Shown here one piece after another: positions 45,306 through 54,900 of a stretch of DNA of 64,000 nt. The DNA lies in assembly GCF_900187505.1 (NCBI RefSeq), contig NZ_FYDL01000004.1:195359-259358 (forward strand). Reading direction: 5' to 3'. Positions within the stretch are counted from its first letter, which is position 1. Every line of letters begins with the position of its first letter. Both the position numbers and the translations under genes were made by a program. The notes below the pieces were generated by a model that searched no databases, was not told where the DNA came from, and saw only the letters and a program-made list of their open reading frames with translations. The DNA is from Pseudomonas sp. Irchel s3h17. Lineage in GTDB: Bacteria; Pseudomonadota; Gammaproteobacteria; Pseudomonadales; Pseudomonadaceae.

Positions 45306-46337
45306 ATGACCTCCTCTAAAAACGATAAAAATACCCGCACCACTGGCCGCCCTACCCTGAACGAAGTCGCCCGCCTGGCCGGGGTCAGTCCGATTACCGC
45401 GTCCAGGGCCTTGCGCGGCATCAGTACGGTTGCCACCGAGCTGGTGGAAAAGGTCCAGCAGGCCGCCCTGGAACTGAACTACGTGGTCAACCCCGCCGCC
45501 CGCGCCCTGGCCTCGGCCCAGAGCCAGTCGGTCGTGGTGCTGGTGCCGTCGTTGTCGAACCTGCTGTTCATCGAAACCCTGGAAGCCATTCATCAGGTAC
45601 TTCGCCCCAAAGGCTTCGAAGTATTGATCGGCAACTACCACTACTCGCGCGACGAAGAAGAAAACCTGCTGCGCAACTACATGGCCTATCAGCCTCGCGG
45701 CCTGTTGTTGACCGGTTTTGATCGCACTGAAAGTGCCCGGCGCATGGTCGAGACCAGCAACATCCCCTGCGTCTACATGATGGACCTTGACCCCGGCGCC
45801 GGTCTGAACTGCGTCGGTTTCTCGCAGCTCAGTGCCGGTGAAACGGCTGCCCGGCACCTGATTTCGCGAGGCCGCAAGCGCCTGGCCTATATCGGTGCAC
45901 AACTCGACCAGCGTACCTTGCTGCGCGGTGAGGGTTTCCGCCGTGCCCTGCAACAGGCCAACCTCTACGACCCGGCCCTCGAGCTACTGACGCCGCGTCC
46001 GTCCTCGGTAGGCCTGGGCGGTGAGTTGTTCCTGCACATGATGGCGGCCCACCCACAGGTCGACGCCATTTTCTTCGGCAACGACGACCTGGCCCACGGC
46101 GCCTTGCTCGAAGCCATGCGCCACGGAATCAAGGTCCCCGAACAAGTGGCCGTACTGGGCTTCAACGACCTGCCGGCCTCGGCGCACATGGTGCCGCGCC
46201 TGAGCAGCATCAGCACCCCGCGCGAGGCCATTGGCCGCCGCGCGGCCGAGCACATGCTGACCTTGATGGCCGGCAACACGATCGCCAGGCCAGTGGTCGA
46301 CCTGGGCTTCGAGCTCAAGGTGCGCGAGAGTACGTAA
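45306..46337 (+). CDS. gntR: LacI-family repressor GntR
   Basis: The 343-residue repressor has an N-terminal LacI HTH (RPTLNEVARLAGVSPITASRALRG, hinge NPAARALASAQS) and a periplasmic-binding-like ligand domain (VVVLVPSLSNLLFIETLEAI...FFGNDDLAHGALLEA). In P. aeruginosa GntR represses gluconate genes and is released by gluconate or 6-phosphogluconate. It is divergent from gntK; three copies of one operator-like sequence lie before gntT, gntK and gntR. Confidence 0.94.
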   Translation: MTSSKNDKNTRTTGRPTLNEVARLAGVSPITASRALRGISTVATELVEKVQQAALELNYVVNPAARALASAQSQSVVVLVPSLSNLLFIETLEAIHQVLRPKGFEVLIGNYHYSRDEEENLLRNYMAYQPRGLLLTGFDRTESARRMVETSNIPCVYMMDLDPGAGLNCVGFSQLSAGETAARHLISRGRKRLAYIGAQLDQRTLLRGEGFRRALQQANLYDPALELLTPRPSSVGLGGELFLHMMAAHPQVDAIFFGNDDLAHGALLEAMRHGIKVPEQVAVLGFNDLPASAHMVPRLSSISTPREAIGRRAAEHMLTLMAGNTIARPVVDLGFELKVREST

Positions 46338-46389
46338 CAGCGGCTCAGTGACGCAGGCTGTGGGCACCAGCACGACAAATGCCGTTCAC

Positions 46390-46560
46390 TCAGGCCTGCC
46401 CGGCCATCAATTCGACAAACGCCAGCGCGCCCTTCTGCAGCGGCTGGTTTTTGAGCCACACCGCGTGCACCGGCAGCACCAGGCCATTTTCGATGTTCCT
46501 GAAACTCAAACGCTTGAGCCGCCCGGACGCCAGCAACGGCTCGACCACCGACTTATCCGG
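46390..46560 (-). pseudogene. Remnant of a LysR-family regulator, C-terminal piece
   Basis: On the minus strand the frame reads VVEPLLASGRLKRLSF, ENGLVLPVHAVWLKNQPLQ and ends FVELMAGQA then TGA at 46390, which is how LysR effector domains end. Nothing recognisable as the HTH or the rest of the effector domain lies upstream. This and about 270 bases of unassigned sequence make up the 490-base gap after gntR. Confidence 0.55.
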
Positions 46561-46827
46561 CCGGTGCCGAGGGCTTTCTGGACGAGAAACGGTTCAGCCG
46601 GGAACAGATTGCCAACACAACGGTGGCGGCACGGGAAGGGGGTTCGACTTGTTCAGGCAGGTGTGGATCACGTAATGGGACATGCCTCGGTTCAAAACAA
46701 GTGCAAGCCAACAGTCAACGCTGGCCCTCTCCTTCTGTGCCACGGTGCAGGGAAATCTTGCAGATCGATTGCTGATTTGCCTGGAGGTGATAACGGAGCC
46801 CGATTGCCGGGCTCCGTCAAAGCAGGC

Positions 46828-46938
46828 TCAATGGCCGAACACCCCAACCTTTTTAGCCTTCTTGTCAGCGCGTTTTTCATCGGCGCTTTTCGCCGGCTTT
46901 TTTTTCGCAGCTTTCTTTGAATCCATGCCTTTGGCCAT
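46828..46938 (-). CDS. Small lysine-rich protein, 36 residues
   Basis: MAKGMDSKKAAKKKPAKSAD begins the protein; the rest is DEKRADKKAKKVGVFGH. Fourteen of 36 residues are Lys and several Ala/Pro, like the tails of histone H1 or AlgP-type proteins, so nucleic-acid binding is plausible. GGAG stands 9 bases before the ATG. The open frame extends upstream but that part reads as the shadow of the GNAT gene. Function unknown. Confidence 0.6.
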   Translation of the reverse strand: MAKGMDSKKAAKKKPAKSADEKRADKKAKKVGVFGH

Positions 46939-47040
46939 GATACGTACTCCACTCATACGGGATGTGAAGTCAGGTATACACCTATCCTGGTGCGCGCGTT
47001 CTTTTATAATCGCCGGCTTTGCGCACTGGCGATCCCCTTT

Positions 47041-47466
47041 ATGCCCGACACCCGATACATCCAGCTCGACGAGCCGCTGTGGCCCTTGATGAACAAGTTC
47101 TACCGCACACACCAGTCTTCGATGAAAGCCGTGCGTGATGCGCAATTGTGGGTTGGCAAACGCGACGAAATCATCGCCGGACTCTGTCTACGGCCGATTG
47201 CGGACGGGTTCTGGCTGACCGGCTTGTTTGTCGACCCGGGATGTCGTGGGCAAGGCATTGCGGGCGCCTTGATGGCCGAGGCGCTGCAGCCGATCAGCGC
47301 CCCCGTGTGGCTGTTCTGCCACCCGGACTTGCGCCAATTCTATGAACGCAACGGCTTCGCCGCCGGCCCGCAGCTGCCTTATGCGCTGGCCGAGCGCCTG
47401 CTGCGCTACAGCCGCAGCAAGCCGATGATTGCAATGGGCCGAGGCCTGGTCACTGACGCGGCTTAG
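47041..47466 (+). CDS. GNAT-family N-acetyltransferase
   Basis: The 141-residue protein has the acetyl-CoA motif [21 protein letters not shown] at about 61-80 and [17 protein letters not shown] later. The ATG at 47041 gives a normal N-terminus ([14 protein letters not shown]). Its last 4 bases overlap the convergent def gene. Substrate unknown. Confidence 0.85.
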   Translation: MPDTRYIQLDEPLWPLMNKFYRTHQSSMKAVRDAQLWVGKRDEIIAGLCLRPIADGFWLTGLFVDPGCRGQGIAGALMAEALQPISAPVWLFCHPDLRQFYERNGFAAGPQLPYALAERLLRYSRSKPMIAMGRGLVTDAA

Positions 47467-48002
47467 CCGTCTGCCCCAGGGTCCAGGTCGGGGAACATCA
47501 CCTCGGTAAACCCGAACTTGCGAAAGTCGCTGATTCGCGACGGGTACAACCGGCCGATCAGGTGATCGCACTCGTGCTGCACGACACGGGCATGGAACCC
47601 AGACGCGAAACGCACGATCGGTTGCCCCTTGGGATCGACACCTTCATAGCGAATGTGCTGGTAACGCTCCACCGCACCGCGCAACCCGGGCACCGACAGG
47701 CAACCTTCGAAGCCTTCCTCCAGCGTGGGCTGCAGGGGCGTGATCAGCGGGTTGATCAGGATCGTCTGCGGTACGGCTTCAGCATCCGGGTAACGTTCGC
47801 TGTGCTCGAAGCCGAAGATCACCAGTTGCAGATCGACGCCAATCTGCGGGGCGGCCAGGCCGACACCGCCGACGCTTTCCATCGTCTGGAACATGTCGTC
47901 GATCAACTGCCACAGCTCAGGGCTGTCGAACATCTCGTCCGGTACTGGCGGGGCAATACGCAGCAGGCGCTCATCGCCCATTTTGAGAATTTCACGGATC
48001 AT
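47463..48002 (-). CDS. def: Peptide deformylase
   Basis: The 179-residue metalloenzyme removes the formyl group from new proteins. All three motifs are intact: [10 protein letters not shown] (residues 47-56), EGCLSVPG (Cys metal ligand) and QHECDHLIG (two His ligands and catalytic Glu). This is a second-type deformylase, not the fmt-linked copy, since no fmt is near. It follows the YihY gene after 2 bases, in one operon. Confidence 0.95.
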   Translation of the reverse strand: MIREILKMGDERLLRIAPPVPDEMFDSPELWQLIDDMFQTMESVGGVGLAAPQIGVDLQLVIFGFEHSERYPDAEAVPQTILINPLITPLQPTLEEGFEGCLSVPGLRGAVERYQHIRYEGVDPKGQPIVRFASGFHARVVQHECDHLIGRLYPSRISDFRKFGFTEVMFPDLDPGADG

Positions 48003-48004
48003 CG

Positions 48005-48952
48005 TCAGGCTTCGTCAGAGGTCGGTTTGAGCGAGTGATCCCGACCCAATCCCGATACGTGTTGTTTGGGGATGTCGTGTTCACCGAAGGGCGTTTGGCC
48101 AGGCCCCTTGCCCTCGGTCGACATGTGATCGATCACCGCGTTCATCTCCGCGCCCAGCAACAGGACCGCCGCGGAAATGTAGAAGTACAGCAACAGCACG
48201 ATGATCGCACCGATACTGCCATACATGGCGTTGTAGTTGGCGAAGGTTTTCACGTAGAAACCAAAGCCCAGCGATGCAATGATCCAGACCACCACCGCCA
48301 GCACGGAACCGGGGGTAATGAAGCGAAATTCCTGCTTCACATCCGGCATCACGTAGTACGTCAGCGCCACGGCCACCATCAACAGGATCACGATCACCGG
48401 CCAGCGCAAAATCGTCCAGATCGTGACAATGACCTCCTGCATGCCGATCTGCGAGGCGATCCACTCCATCACCTGCGGGCCGAGCACCATCAGGGCCGCC
48501 GCCACCAGCAACATGCCGGCGATGCCAACGGTGTAGATGATCGACAGTGGGAAACGCTTCCAGATCGGGCGGCGCTCGACCACGTCATACGCCGCATTCA
48601 TGGCACTCATCATCAGCCGCACACCCGCCGATGCCGTCCACAAGGCGATGACGATACCGACCGAGAGCAATCCGCCCTTCGATTGCTGGAGCTGGTCAAT
48701 GACCGGATTGACCTGCTCCAGTGCCTGGGGCGGCAACACCAGCTCCGACTGCAGGCGCAACCAGGAAAAGAAGTCCGGCAGGTGCAGGAAGCCGATCAGG
48801 GCGATCAGGAAAAGAATGAAAGGGAACAGTGAGAACAGCATCTGATAGGCCAGCGCCGAGGCATAGGTCGACATCTCGTCAGCGATGAACTCCGTGACGG
48901 TGCGGATCATCACACGGTGCAACGGCAAGCCTTTCAAATCCGGGAAAAACAT
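48005..48952 (-). CDS. YihY/BrkB family inner-membrane protein
   Basis: The 315-residue protein has six or so helices and the family patterns [69 protein letters not shown] and [34 protein letters not shown]. Its cytoplasmic tail is charged. Once thought to be a ribonuclease BN; actual role unclear. GGAG before ATG. First gene of an operon with def. Confidence 0.92.
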   Translation of the reverse strand: MFFPDLKGLPLHRVMIRTVTEFIADEMSTYASALAYQMLFSLFPFILFLIALIGFLHLPDFFSWLRLQSELVLPPQALEQVNPVIDQLQQSKGGLLSVGIVIALWTASAGVRLMMSAMNAAYDVVERRPIWKRFPLSIIYTVGIAGMLLVAAALMVLGPQVMEWIASQIGMQEVIVTIWTILRWPVIVILLMVAVALTYYVMPDVKQEFRFITPGSVLAVVVWIIASLGFGFYVKTFANYNAMYGSIGAIIVLLLYFYISAAVLLLGAEMNAVIDHMSTEGKGPGQTPFGEHDIPKQHVSGLGRDHSLKPTSDEA

Positions 48953-49404
48953 AGCGTCTCCTTTCGCCGCAACAGGGTTGAAGTCAGGGGGGGCGACTCA
49001 AGGGCCGTTCGTTGCATCAAAGTAACCTACTTGGCGACCTTGAAACAGTTTCGAGGGTAGCAACCAGCGGACAATAGCCGACGTCAAAACGGCCATCCGC
49101 CCATGACCGTTGCACCGCACCGGGGCCGGCGACCCGATCAAGCCTTGTCGACGGTGGCTTGAGCCCATCGCCAACCGTGACGTTCACTCGATCGACCCAG
49201 TGGTTCGCCGTGGTTACCGGTGAACATCCAGGGTTAACCTCGTGCGCTGCGATTGACCGCCGAGCCCTGGGCAGAGTTTCATCTGTTTTAACTGCATCAT
49301 TTCATCACCCCATGCAGGTTGGGCTTTATGTTTGCGGGCTTTGCCGGGAGAATGCATCACGTATTCAGGCCATGGCACTGAAGAACCAATCCCGTAGGAA
49401 CGTT
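48953..49404. other. 452-base intergenic region without visible gene
   Basis: Between divergent yihY and the conserved protein at 49405. I see no convincing gene, terminator or repeat; the T-rich stretch near 49275-49305 may hold the promoter of the downstream gene. Confidence 0.4.
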
Positions 49405-49782
49405 ATGAAACTCGATAAAAAGCAGGCCATTGCCCGCAGGAACCAGGAACTGGGCGGTGCAGTGCTGGGTGTGAACAACTGCCACTTCACCGAATTGAAC
49501 CGCAACCGCAACATCTGGTGGTTTGATATCCCGGTGTCGCGTCTGGCCATTGGTCAGTACGAGTGGGTTCACCTGCTGATGCACACACCCGATACCGACG
49601 AACTGCTGCACCTGAAAGTGCCGACCGTGTTTCTGCGCGAGAAGCTGGAAGGCCTGGTGGTGCGCAACGAAGGCAAGCGCAAGGCGGCCCTGAGCCTGGA
49701 ACTGAGCGCCGACAAGGACTCCTACCTGCAGGACATGCGCCCGGCAGGCACCAACGTGAATTTCACGCAGTTCCAGCAGTAA
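49405..49782 (+). CDS. Conserved protein of unknown function
   Basis: The 125-residue soluble protein reads MKLDKKQAIARRNQELGGAV at the start and is rich in aromatic and His/Asn residues in the middle (NNCHFTELNRNRNIWWFDIP, YEWVHLLMHTPDTDELLHLKV). No signal peptide or membrane segment. Family not recognised. GTAGGAACGTT precedes the ATG, supporting this start. A REPIN follows the stop codon at once. Confidence 0.7.
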   Translation: MKLDKKQAIARRNQELGGAVLGVNNCHFTELNRNRNIWWFDIPVSRLAIGQYEWVHLLMHTPDTDELLHLKVPTVFLREKLEGLVVRNEGKRKAALSLELSADKDSYLQDMRPAGTNVNFTQFQQ

Positions 49783-49791
49783 CGCGAGCAC

Positions 49792-49923
49792 TGTGGCGAG
49801 GGAGCTTGCTCCCGCTGGGGCGCGAAGCGCCCCCTACAATGCTACTGCGGTCATTCAGAATGAACTCGGCGATAGTTTTTAGGGCTGCTTCGCATCCCAG
49901 CGGGAGCAAGCTCCCTCGCCACA
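49792..49923. repeat. REPIN 4 (type-1 REP pair)
   Basis: TGTGGCGAGGGAGCTTGCTC ... GAGCAAGCTCCCTCGCCACA, same arms as at 18629 and 42911, between two convergent genes. Confidence 0.92.
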
Positions 49924-49950
49924 CAAGCGCTGCGGGTATCGCAGATAGCA

Positions 49951-49976
49951 AAAAGCCCCGCATCCGCGGGGCTTTT
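49951..49976. terminator. fadD1 terminator
   Basis: Perfect stem AAAAGCCCCGC/GCGGGGCTTTT with loop ATCC, 14 bases past the fadD1 stop codon; T tracts on both strands. Confidence 0.92.
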
Positions 49977-49990
49977 TGGTGATCGGCGCC

Positions 49991-51682
49991 TTACTTCTTC
50001 ACGCCCAGCTTCTTCAACTCTTCGTCGCGCAGTTCACGACGCAGGATCTTGCCCACGTTGGTGGTCGGCAGCGCATCGCGGAACTCGACAGCCTTGGGCA
50101 CCTTGTAGCCGGTGACATTGGCGCGCATGTGCGTCATCACCTGCTCTTTGGTCAGCGTTACACCCGGTTTGGCGACGATGAACATCTTGATCGCTTCGCC
50201 CGATTTATCGTCCGGCACGCCAATGGCCGCGCACTGCAGCACGCCCGGTACCGCAGCCAGCACGTCCTCGAGCTCGTTCGGGTACACGTTGAAACCGGAG
50301 ACCAGAATCATGTCCTTCTTGCGATCGACGATTCGCAGATAGCCATCTTCCTGGATCAGCGCGATGTCACCGGTCTTCAGCCAGCCTTCGCTGTCGAGCA
50401 TTTCATCGGTGGCTTCCTGACGCTGCCAGTAGCCCTTCATCACCTGCGGCCCCTTCACGCACAGCTCGCCGATTGCGCCCAGCGGTTGTTCAACGCCAGC
50501 ATCATCGATGACCTTGCACAGGGTGGATGGCACCGGAATGCCGATGGTGCCGATCTGGATGTTCTGGATCGGATTGACGGTCGCCACCGGGCTGGTTTCA
50601 GTCATGCCGTAACCTTCGCAGATCGGGCAGCCGGTCACTTCCTTCCAGCGCTCGGCCGCCGCCAGTTGCAAGGCCATGCCACCGGACAGGGTCACTTTCA
50701 TGGCCGAGAAGTCCAGCTTGCGGAAGCCTTCGTTGTTGCACAGCGCCACGAACAGCGTGTTCAACCCGACAAAACCGCTGAACTTCCACTTCGACAGTTC
50801 CTTGACCATCGCCGGCAAATCGCGCGGGTTACTGATCAGGATGTTGTGGTTGCCGATCAGCATCATGGCCATGCAATGGAAGGTGAAGGCATAGATGTGG
50901 TACAGCGGCAGCGGCGTGATCAGGATCTCGCAACCCTCATTGAGGTTGGACCCCATCAGCGCCTTGCACTGCAACATGTTCGCTATCAGGTTGCGATGGG
51001 TCAGCATCGCGCCCTTGGCTACGCCGGTGGTGCCGCCGGTGTACTGCAGCACGGCCACGTCGCTGCTGGCCGGGCTGGCTTCGGTCACGGGCTGGCCGTG
51101 TCCTTTGCTCAACACGTCATTGAACTTGATGGCCTTGGGCAGGTTGAACGCCGGCACCATCTTCTTCACGTACTTGATGACGCTGTTGATCAGCAGGCGC
51201 TTGAGCGGCGGCAGCAGGTCGGCCACTTCCGTGACGATGACATGCTTGACGCCCGTCTTGGGCACCACGGCCTCGGCCAGGTGCGCCATGTTCGCCAGGC
51301 ACACCAGCGCCTTGGCACCGGAGTCGTTGAATTGATGTTCCATTTCCCGCGCGGTGTACAGCGGGTTGGTGTTGACCACGATCAGGCCGGCGCGGATGGC
51401 GCCAAACACGGCGACCGGGTATTGCAACAGGTTCGGCAGTTGCACGGCGATTCGATCACCGGGTTGCAAATCGGTATGCTGTTGCAGATAAGCGGCAAAT
51501 GCACCTGACAGTTCGTACAGCTCACCGTAGGTGAGTGTCTTTCCGAGGTTACTAAAGGCCGGCTTGTTGGCGAAGCGTTGGCAGGACTGCTTCAACACTG
51601 CCTGAATATTCGGATACTCGTCTGGATTGATGTCGGCAGCAATCCCAGCTGGGTACTTATCCTTCCAAAAGTCTTCGATCAT
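49991..51682 (-). CDS. fadD1: Long-chain fatty-acid-CoA ligase FadD1
   Basis: The 563-residue adenylating enzyme activates fatty acids for beta-oxidation. AMP-binding motifs: YTGGTTGVAKGAMLTHRN (about 210-227), GYGMTETSPVATVN, GWLKTGDIAL, RIVDRKKDMILVSGFNVYP and the C-terminal lysine in TNVGKILRRELRD. The order fadD1, fadD2, hydrolase, MaoC equals PA3299-PA3302 of P. aeruginosa, the basis for the gene number. GAGGAG before ATG. Confidence 0.94.
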   Translation of the reverse strand: MIEDFWKDKYPAGIAADINPDEYPNIQAVLKQSCQRFANKPAFSNLGKTLTYGELYELSGAFAAYLQQHTDLQPGDRIAVQLPNLLQYPVAVFGAIRAGLIVVNTNPLYTAREMEHQFNDSGAKALVCLANMAHLAEAVVPKTGVKHVIVTEVADLLPPLKRLLINSVIKYVKKMVPAFNLPKAIKFNDVLSKGHGQPVTEASPASSDVAVLQYTGGTTGVAKGAMLTHRNLIANMLQCKALMGSNLNEGCEILITPLPLYHIYAFTFHCMAMMLIGNHNILISNPRDLPAMVKELSKWKFSGFVGLNTLFVALCNNEGFRKLDFSAMKVTLSGGMALQLAAAERWKEVTGCPICEGYGMTETSPVATVNPIQNIQIGTIGIPVPSTLCKVIDDAGVEQPLGAIGELCVKGPQVMKGYWQRQEATDEMLDSEGWLKTGDIALIQEDGYLRIVDRKKDMILVSGFNVYPNELEDVLAAVPGVLQCAAIGVPDDKSGEAIKMFIVAKPGVTLTKEQVMTHMRANVTGYKVPKAVEFRDALPTTNVGKILRRELRDEELKKLGVKK

Positions 51683-51955
51683 GGAAGCCCACTCCTCAGC
51701 AACGCGAATTCTTCACCGCATTTGATGCGATTATTATTGGTGTGTGTTTTTGGTGAATCTGGCTTACAACATTAAGGCCGAGAAGTCACAAAGCGCGCCG
51801 AGAGTAGCAGCTTTGCAAAAGCCCTACTAGGGCCAAAGAAAGCCCATACAGTCACTTTGATGACTCAAGACAATTTAATAGTCAATTTTAGAGTAAAGAT
51901 TCTACACGATCTTCGAACCCTCTAATTCGGGCAACCGAGCCAGATTCAAGGGACA

Positions 51956-51989
51956 AAAAAGGGGCGCCTGGATTCGGGCGCCCCTTTTT
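51956..51989. terminator. fadD2 terminator
   Basis: Perfect 13-bp stem AAAAAGGGGCGCC/GGCGCCCCTTTTT just after the fadD2 stop codon. The 330-base gap to fadD1 also contains an AT-rich stretch (51840-51910), probably the fadD1 promoter. Confidence 0.92.
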
Positions 51990-52012
51990 GGTGCTGCGCT
52001 GCTAACAAAACA

Positions 52013-53701
52013 TTACGCGATGTCGCGCAACTCCCTGCGCAGGATCTTGCCCACCGGTGTCATCGGCAGCGACTCACGCAACACGATGTGCTTGGGTACT
52101 TTGTAGGCAGTGAAGTTCTCCTTGCAGTACGCCTTCAGCTCTTCGAGGCTGATCCCCGCTTCGCGCGCCACCACGAACAGTTTCACCGCCTCTCCGGAGC
52201 GGTCGTCCGGCACGCCGATGACCGCGCAGTTGGCCACTTTCGGGTGCGCCATGACCACATCCTCGATCTCGTTGGGGTACACGTTGAAACCCGAGACGAT
52301 GATCATGTCTTTCTTGCGGTCGACGATGCGCACAAACCCGTCCGGGTCGATCACCGCGATGTCGCCGGACTTGAACCAGCCCTCGGCATCCAGCACTTCG
52401 GCCGTGGCGTCGGGTTTCTGCCAGTAGCCCTTCATGATCTGCGGCCCCTTGATGCAGAGCTCGCCGCGCTCGCCCAGCGGCTGCTCGACACCGTCGTCGT
52501 TGATCACCTTCAACGTGGTACCGGGTACCGGCAGGCCCACGGAGCCAATGCGCGACTGGTCGCCGTAGGGGTTGGTGCAGGCGACCGGCGAGGTTTCGGT
52601 CAGGCCGTAGCCTTCGGTAATCCGGCAGCCGGTCATGGCTTCCCAGCGCTCGGCCGTGGCCTTCACCAGGGCGGTACCGCCGGAGTTGGTCAGCTTGAGG
52701 CTGGAGAAGTCCAGGGTCTTGAAGTCCGGGTGATCCATCAGCGCGACAAACAGCGTGTTGAGCCCCAGCAGTGCCGAGAATCGCCAGTTCTTCAGCTCCT
52801 TGATGAAGCCGGCGATGTCCCGTGGATTGGTGATCAACACGTTGTGGTTGCCGGTCACCATCATGCACATGCAGTTCGCCGTGAATGCATAGATGTGGTA
52901 CAGCGGCAGCGGCGCGATCATCACTTCCTGGCCTTCGCGCAGCAGTGGCTGGCCATCCTTGCCATGTTGGCCGAGGCACGCGCGGGCCTGTTGCATGTTG
53001 GCCACGAGGTTGCCATGGGTCAGCATCGCCCCCTTGGCCAGGCCGGTGGTGCCGCCGGTGTATTGCAGCACGGCGACGTCGTCGAGGCTGACCTTCAGTG
53101 GCTTGATGCCCTGGCCACGGCCCATGCGCAATGCGCCCTTGAAGGAAATGGCCTGCGGCAGGTCGTAGGCCGGCACCATCTTCTTGACCTTGTCGACCAC
53201 GGTATTGATCAGCCAGCCCTTGGCGGTGGGCATCAGGTCGCCCATCTTCGCTTCGATCAGGAACTGGATATCGGTGTCGGGCAGCACTTCCTGGACCTTC
53301 TGCCCGAACATGTTCAGGTACACCAGCGCCCGGGCACCGGAATCCTTGAATTGATGCCGCATCTCGCGCGCGGTGTACAACGGGTTGGTGTTGACCACGA
53401 TCAGCCCGGCACGCAGCGCACCGAACACGGCAATCGGGTAATGCAGGACGTTGGGCATCTGTACCGCGATGCGATCGCCCGGCACCAGGTCGGTCTGGCT
53501 TTGCAGATAACCGGCGAAGGCTGCGCTGTAGCGCTCCAGGTCGGCGTAGGTCAGGGTCACCCCCATGTTACTGAACGCTGGACGGTCGGCGAACTTCTTG
53601 CAGGAACGCTCGAACACCTCGATCACCGACTTGTAGCCACCCAGATCGATATCGATGGGTACGCCGGCCGGGCGTTTATCATTCCAGAAATCAGGTTGCA
53701 T
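52013..53701 (-). CDS. fadD2: Long-chain fatty-acid-CoA ligase FadD2
   Basis: The 562-residue paralogue of FadD1 is clearly related along its whole length (YTGGTTGLAKGAMLTHGN, GYGLTETSPVACTN, GWFKSGDIAVID, RIVDRKKDMIIVSGFNVYP, TPVGKILRRELRD). The two ligases differ in chain-length preference in P. aeruginosa. It ends at a strong terminator, so fadD1 must have its own promoter. Start MQPDFWNDKRPAGVP aligns with FadD1. Confidence 0.94.
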   Translation of the reverse strand: MQPDFWNDKRPAGVPIDIDLGGYKSVIEVFERSCKKFADRPAFSNMGVTLTYADLERYSAAFAGYLQSQTDLVPGDRIAVQMPNVLHYPIAVFGALRAGLIVVNTNPLYTAREMRHQFKDSGARALVYLNMFGQKVQEVLPDTDIQFLIEAKMGDLMPTAKGWLINTVVDKVKKMVPAYDLPQAISFKGALRMGRGQGIKPLKVSLDDVAVLQYTGGTTGLAKGAMLTHGNLVANMQQARACLGQHGKDGQPLLREGQEVMIAPLPLYHIYAFTANCMCMMVTGNHNVLITNPRDIAGFIKELKNWRFSALLGLNTLFVALMDHPDFKTLDFSSLKLTNSGGTALVKATAERWEAMTGCRITEGYGLTETSPVACTNPYGDQSRIGSVGLPVPGTTLKVINDDGVEQPLGERGELCIKGPQIMKGYWQKPDATAEVLDAEGWFKSGDIAVIDPDGFVRIVDRKKDMIIVSGFNVYPNEIEDVVMAHPKVANCAVIGVPDDRSGEAVKLFVVAREAGISLEELKAYCKENFTAYKVPKHIVLRESLPMTPVGKILRRELRDIA

Positions 53702-53913
53702 TATTCTTGTCCTCTTTACCTGAGCGAGTCCGTGCCGCATCTCGATGATAGTGAAAAGCGGGGCTTCTGGGACACTAGCAGTTATGGCAATTCAGGCAAA
53801 TATAAGCACGACTGTCATTGATGGTGTGAATCTTGCCGCCTTGGGAGGCCCGCATCGGACGCCAGGCGCTTGATCAGCTATACAATGCAACGACTCAGCG
53901 CAAAGGAATCGCC

Positions 53914-54858
53914 ATGATCCACGACACGTTCTGGTTGACCGCGAATGACCACAGCCAGCTTTTCGTCAACCAGTGGTTACCCGAAGGCCCGCTCAACGCG
54001 GTGATCCTGCTGTCCCACGGGATGGCGGAACATAGCGCAAGGTACGAACGCCTGGCGCAGGTATTGTGTAACCAAGGGTACGGCGTCTATGCCCTGGACC
54101 AGCGTGGCCATGGCAAGACCGCGGAAAACGGGGTACTCGGGCATTACGCGGACAAGGATGGCTGGCGCAAAGTGGTCGGTGACCTGGCCAGCCTGAACCA
54201 GCACATCGGCCAACAGCATCCGGGCACGCCGATTGTGTTGCTGGGCCACAGCATGGGCAGCTACATTGCCCAGGCTTACCTGCTGCACCACAGCGCCAGC
54301 CTGTATGGCGCCGTACTCAGCGGCTCGAATTTCCAGCCCGTGGCGCTGTATCGCATGGCGCGCCTGATTGCCCGCCTCGAACGCTGGCGCCAGGGCGCGA
54401 CCGGTCGCAGTGCGCTGATCGAGTGGCTGTCGTTCGGTTCGTTCAACAAGGCGTTCAAACCCAACCGCACCCCGTTCGACTGGCTCAGCCGCGACCCGGC
54501 GGAAGTCGACAAGTACGTCAACGATCCACTCTGCGGCTACCGCTGCACCAACCAGTTGTGGATCGATATGCTCGGCGGCTTGCAGCAGATCAGCAAAGCG
54601 TCCAATCTCGCGCAGATCGATCCGGGCCTGCCGTTGCTGGTCATTGGCGGAGAATGTGATCCGGTGAGTGAAGGCAAGCGTCTCAAGGCGTTGGCCGAAG
54701 CACTGCGCCAGGCCGGCAACCAGTGCCTGCAACTGACGATCTACCCGCAGGCACGGCACGAACTGTTCAACGAAAGCAACCGCGATGAAGTGACCGCGGA
54801 CCTGCTCACCTGGCTGGCCCAGGCATTGAGCCACCGCCGGCCACCCAGAACCGAATAA
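53914..54858 (+). CDS. Alpha/beta hydrolase, lysophospholipase/monoacylglycerol lipase type
   Basis: The 314-residue protein has nucleophile Ser in GHSMGSYIAQAYL, Asp in GGECDPVSEGKRL and His in PQARHELFNES, the full triad. The early LLSHGMAEHSARYERLAQVLCNQGYGVYALDQRGHG is typical of YtpA/PldB-like lipases. It is divergent from fadD2 and next to maoC, so it likely frees fatty acids for activation. AAAGGA before ATG. Confidence 0.9.
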   Translation: MIHDTFWLTANDHSQLFVNQWLPEGPLNAVILLSHGMAEHSARYERLAQVLCNQGYGVYALDQRGHGKTAENGVLGHYADKDGWRKVVGDLASLNQHIGQQHPGTPIVLLGHSMGSYIAQAYLLHHSASLYGAVLSGSNFQPVALYRMARLIARLERWRQGATGRSALIEWLSFGSFNKAFKPNRTPFDWLSRDPAEVDKYVNDPLCGYRCTNQLWIDMLGGLQQISKASNLAQIDPGLPLLVIGGECDPVSEGKRLKALAEALRQAGNQCLQLTIYPQARHELFNESNRDEVTADLLTWLAQALSHRRPPRTE

Positions 54859-54900
54859 CGTTTGGTTATTACACTTAACTCGTCACAGGATTCAAGACAC

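Noticed and set aside
46560-46680. Plus-strand frame beginning GAEGFLDEKRFSREQIANTT as a gene
   Set aside because: No start codon with ribosome site, no recognisable family, and it quickly turns into low-quality sequence; too little support.
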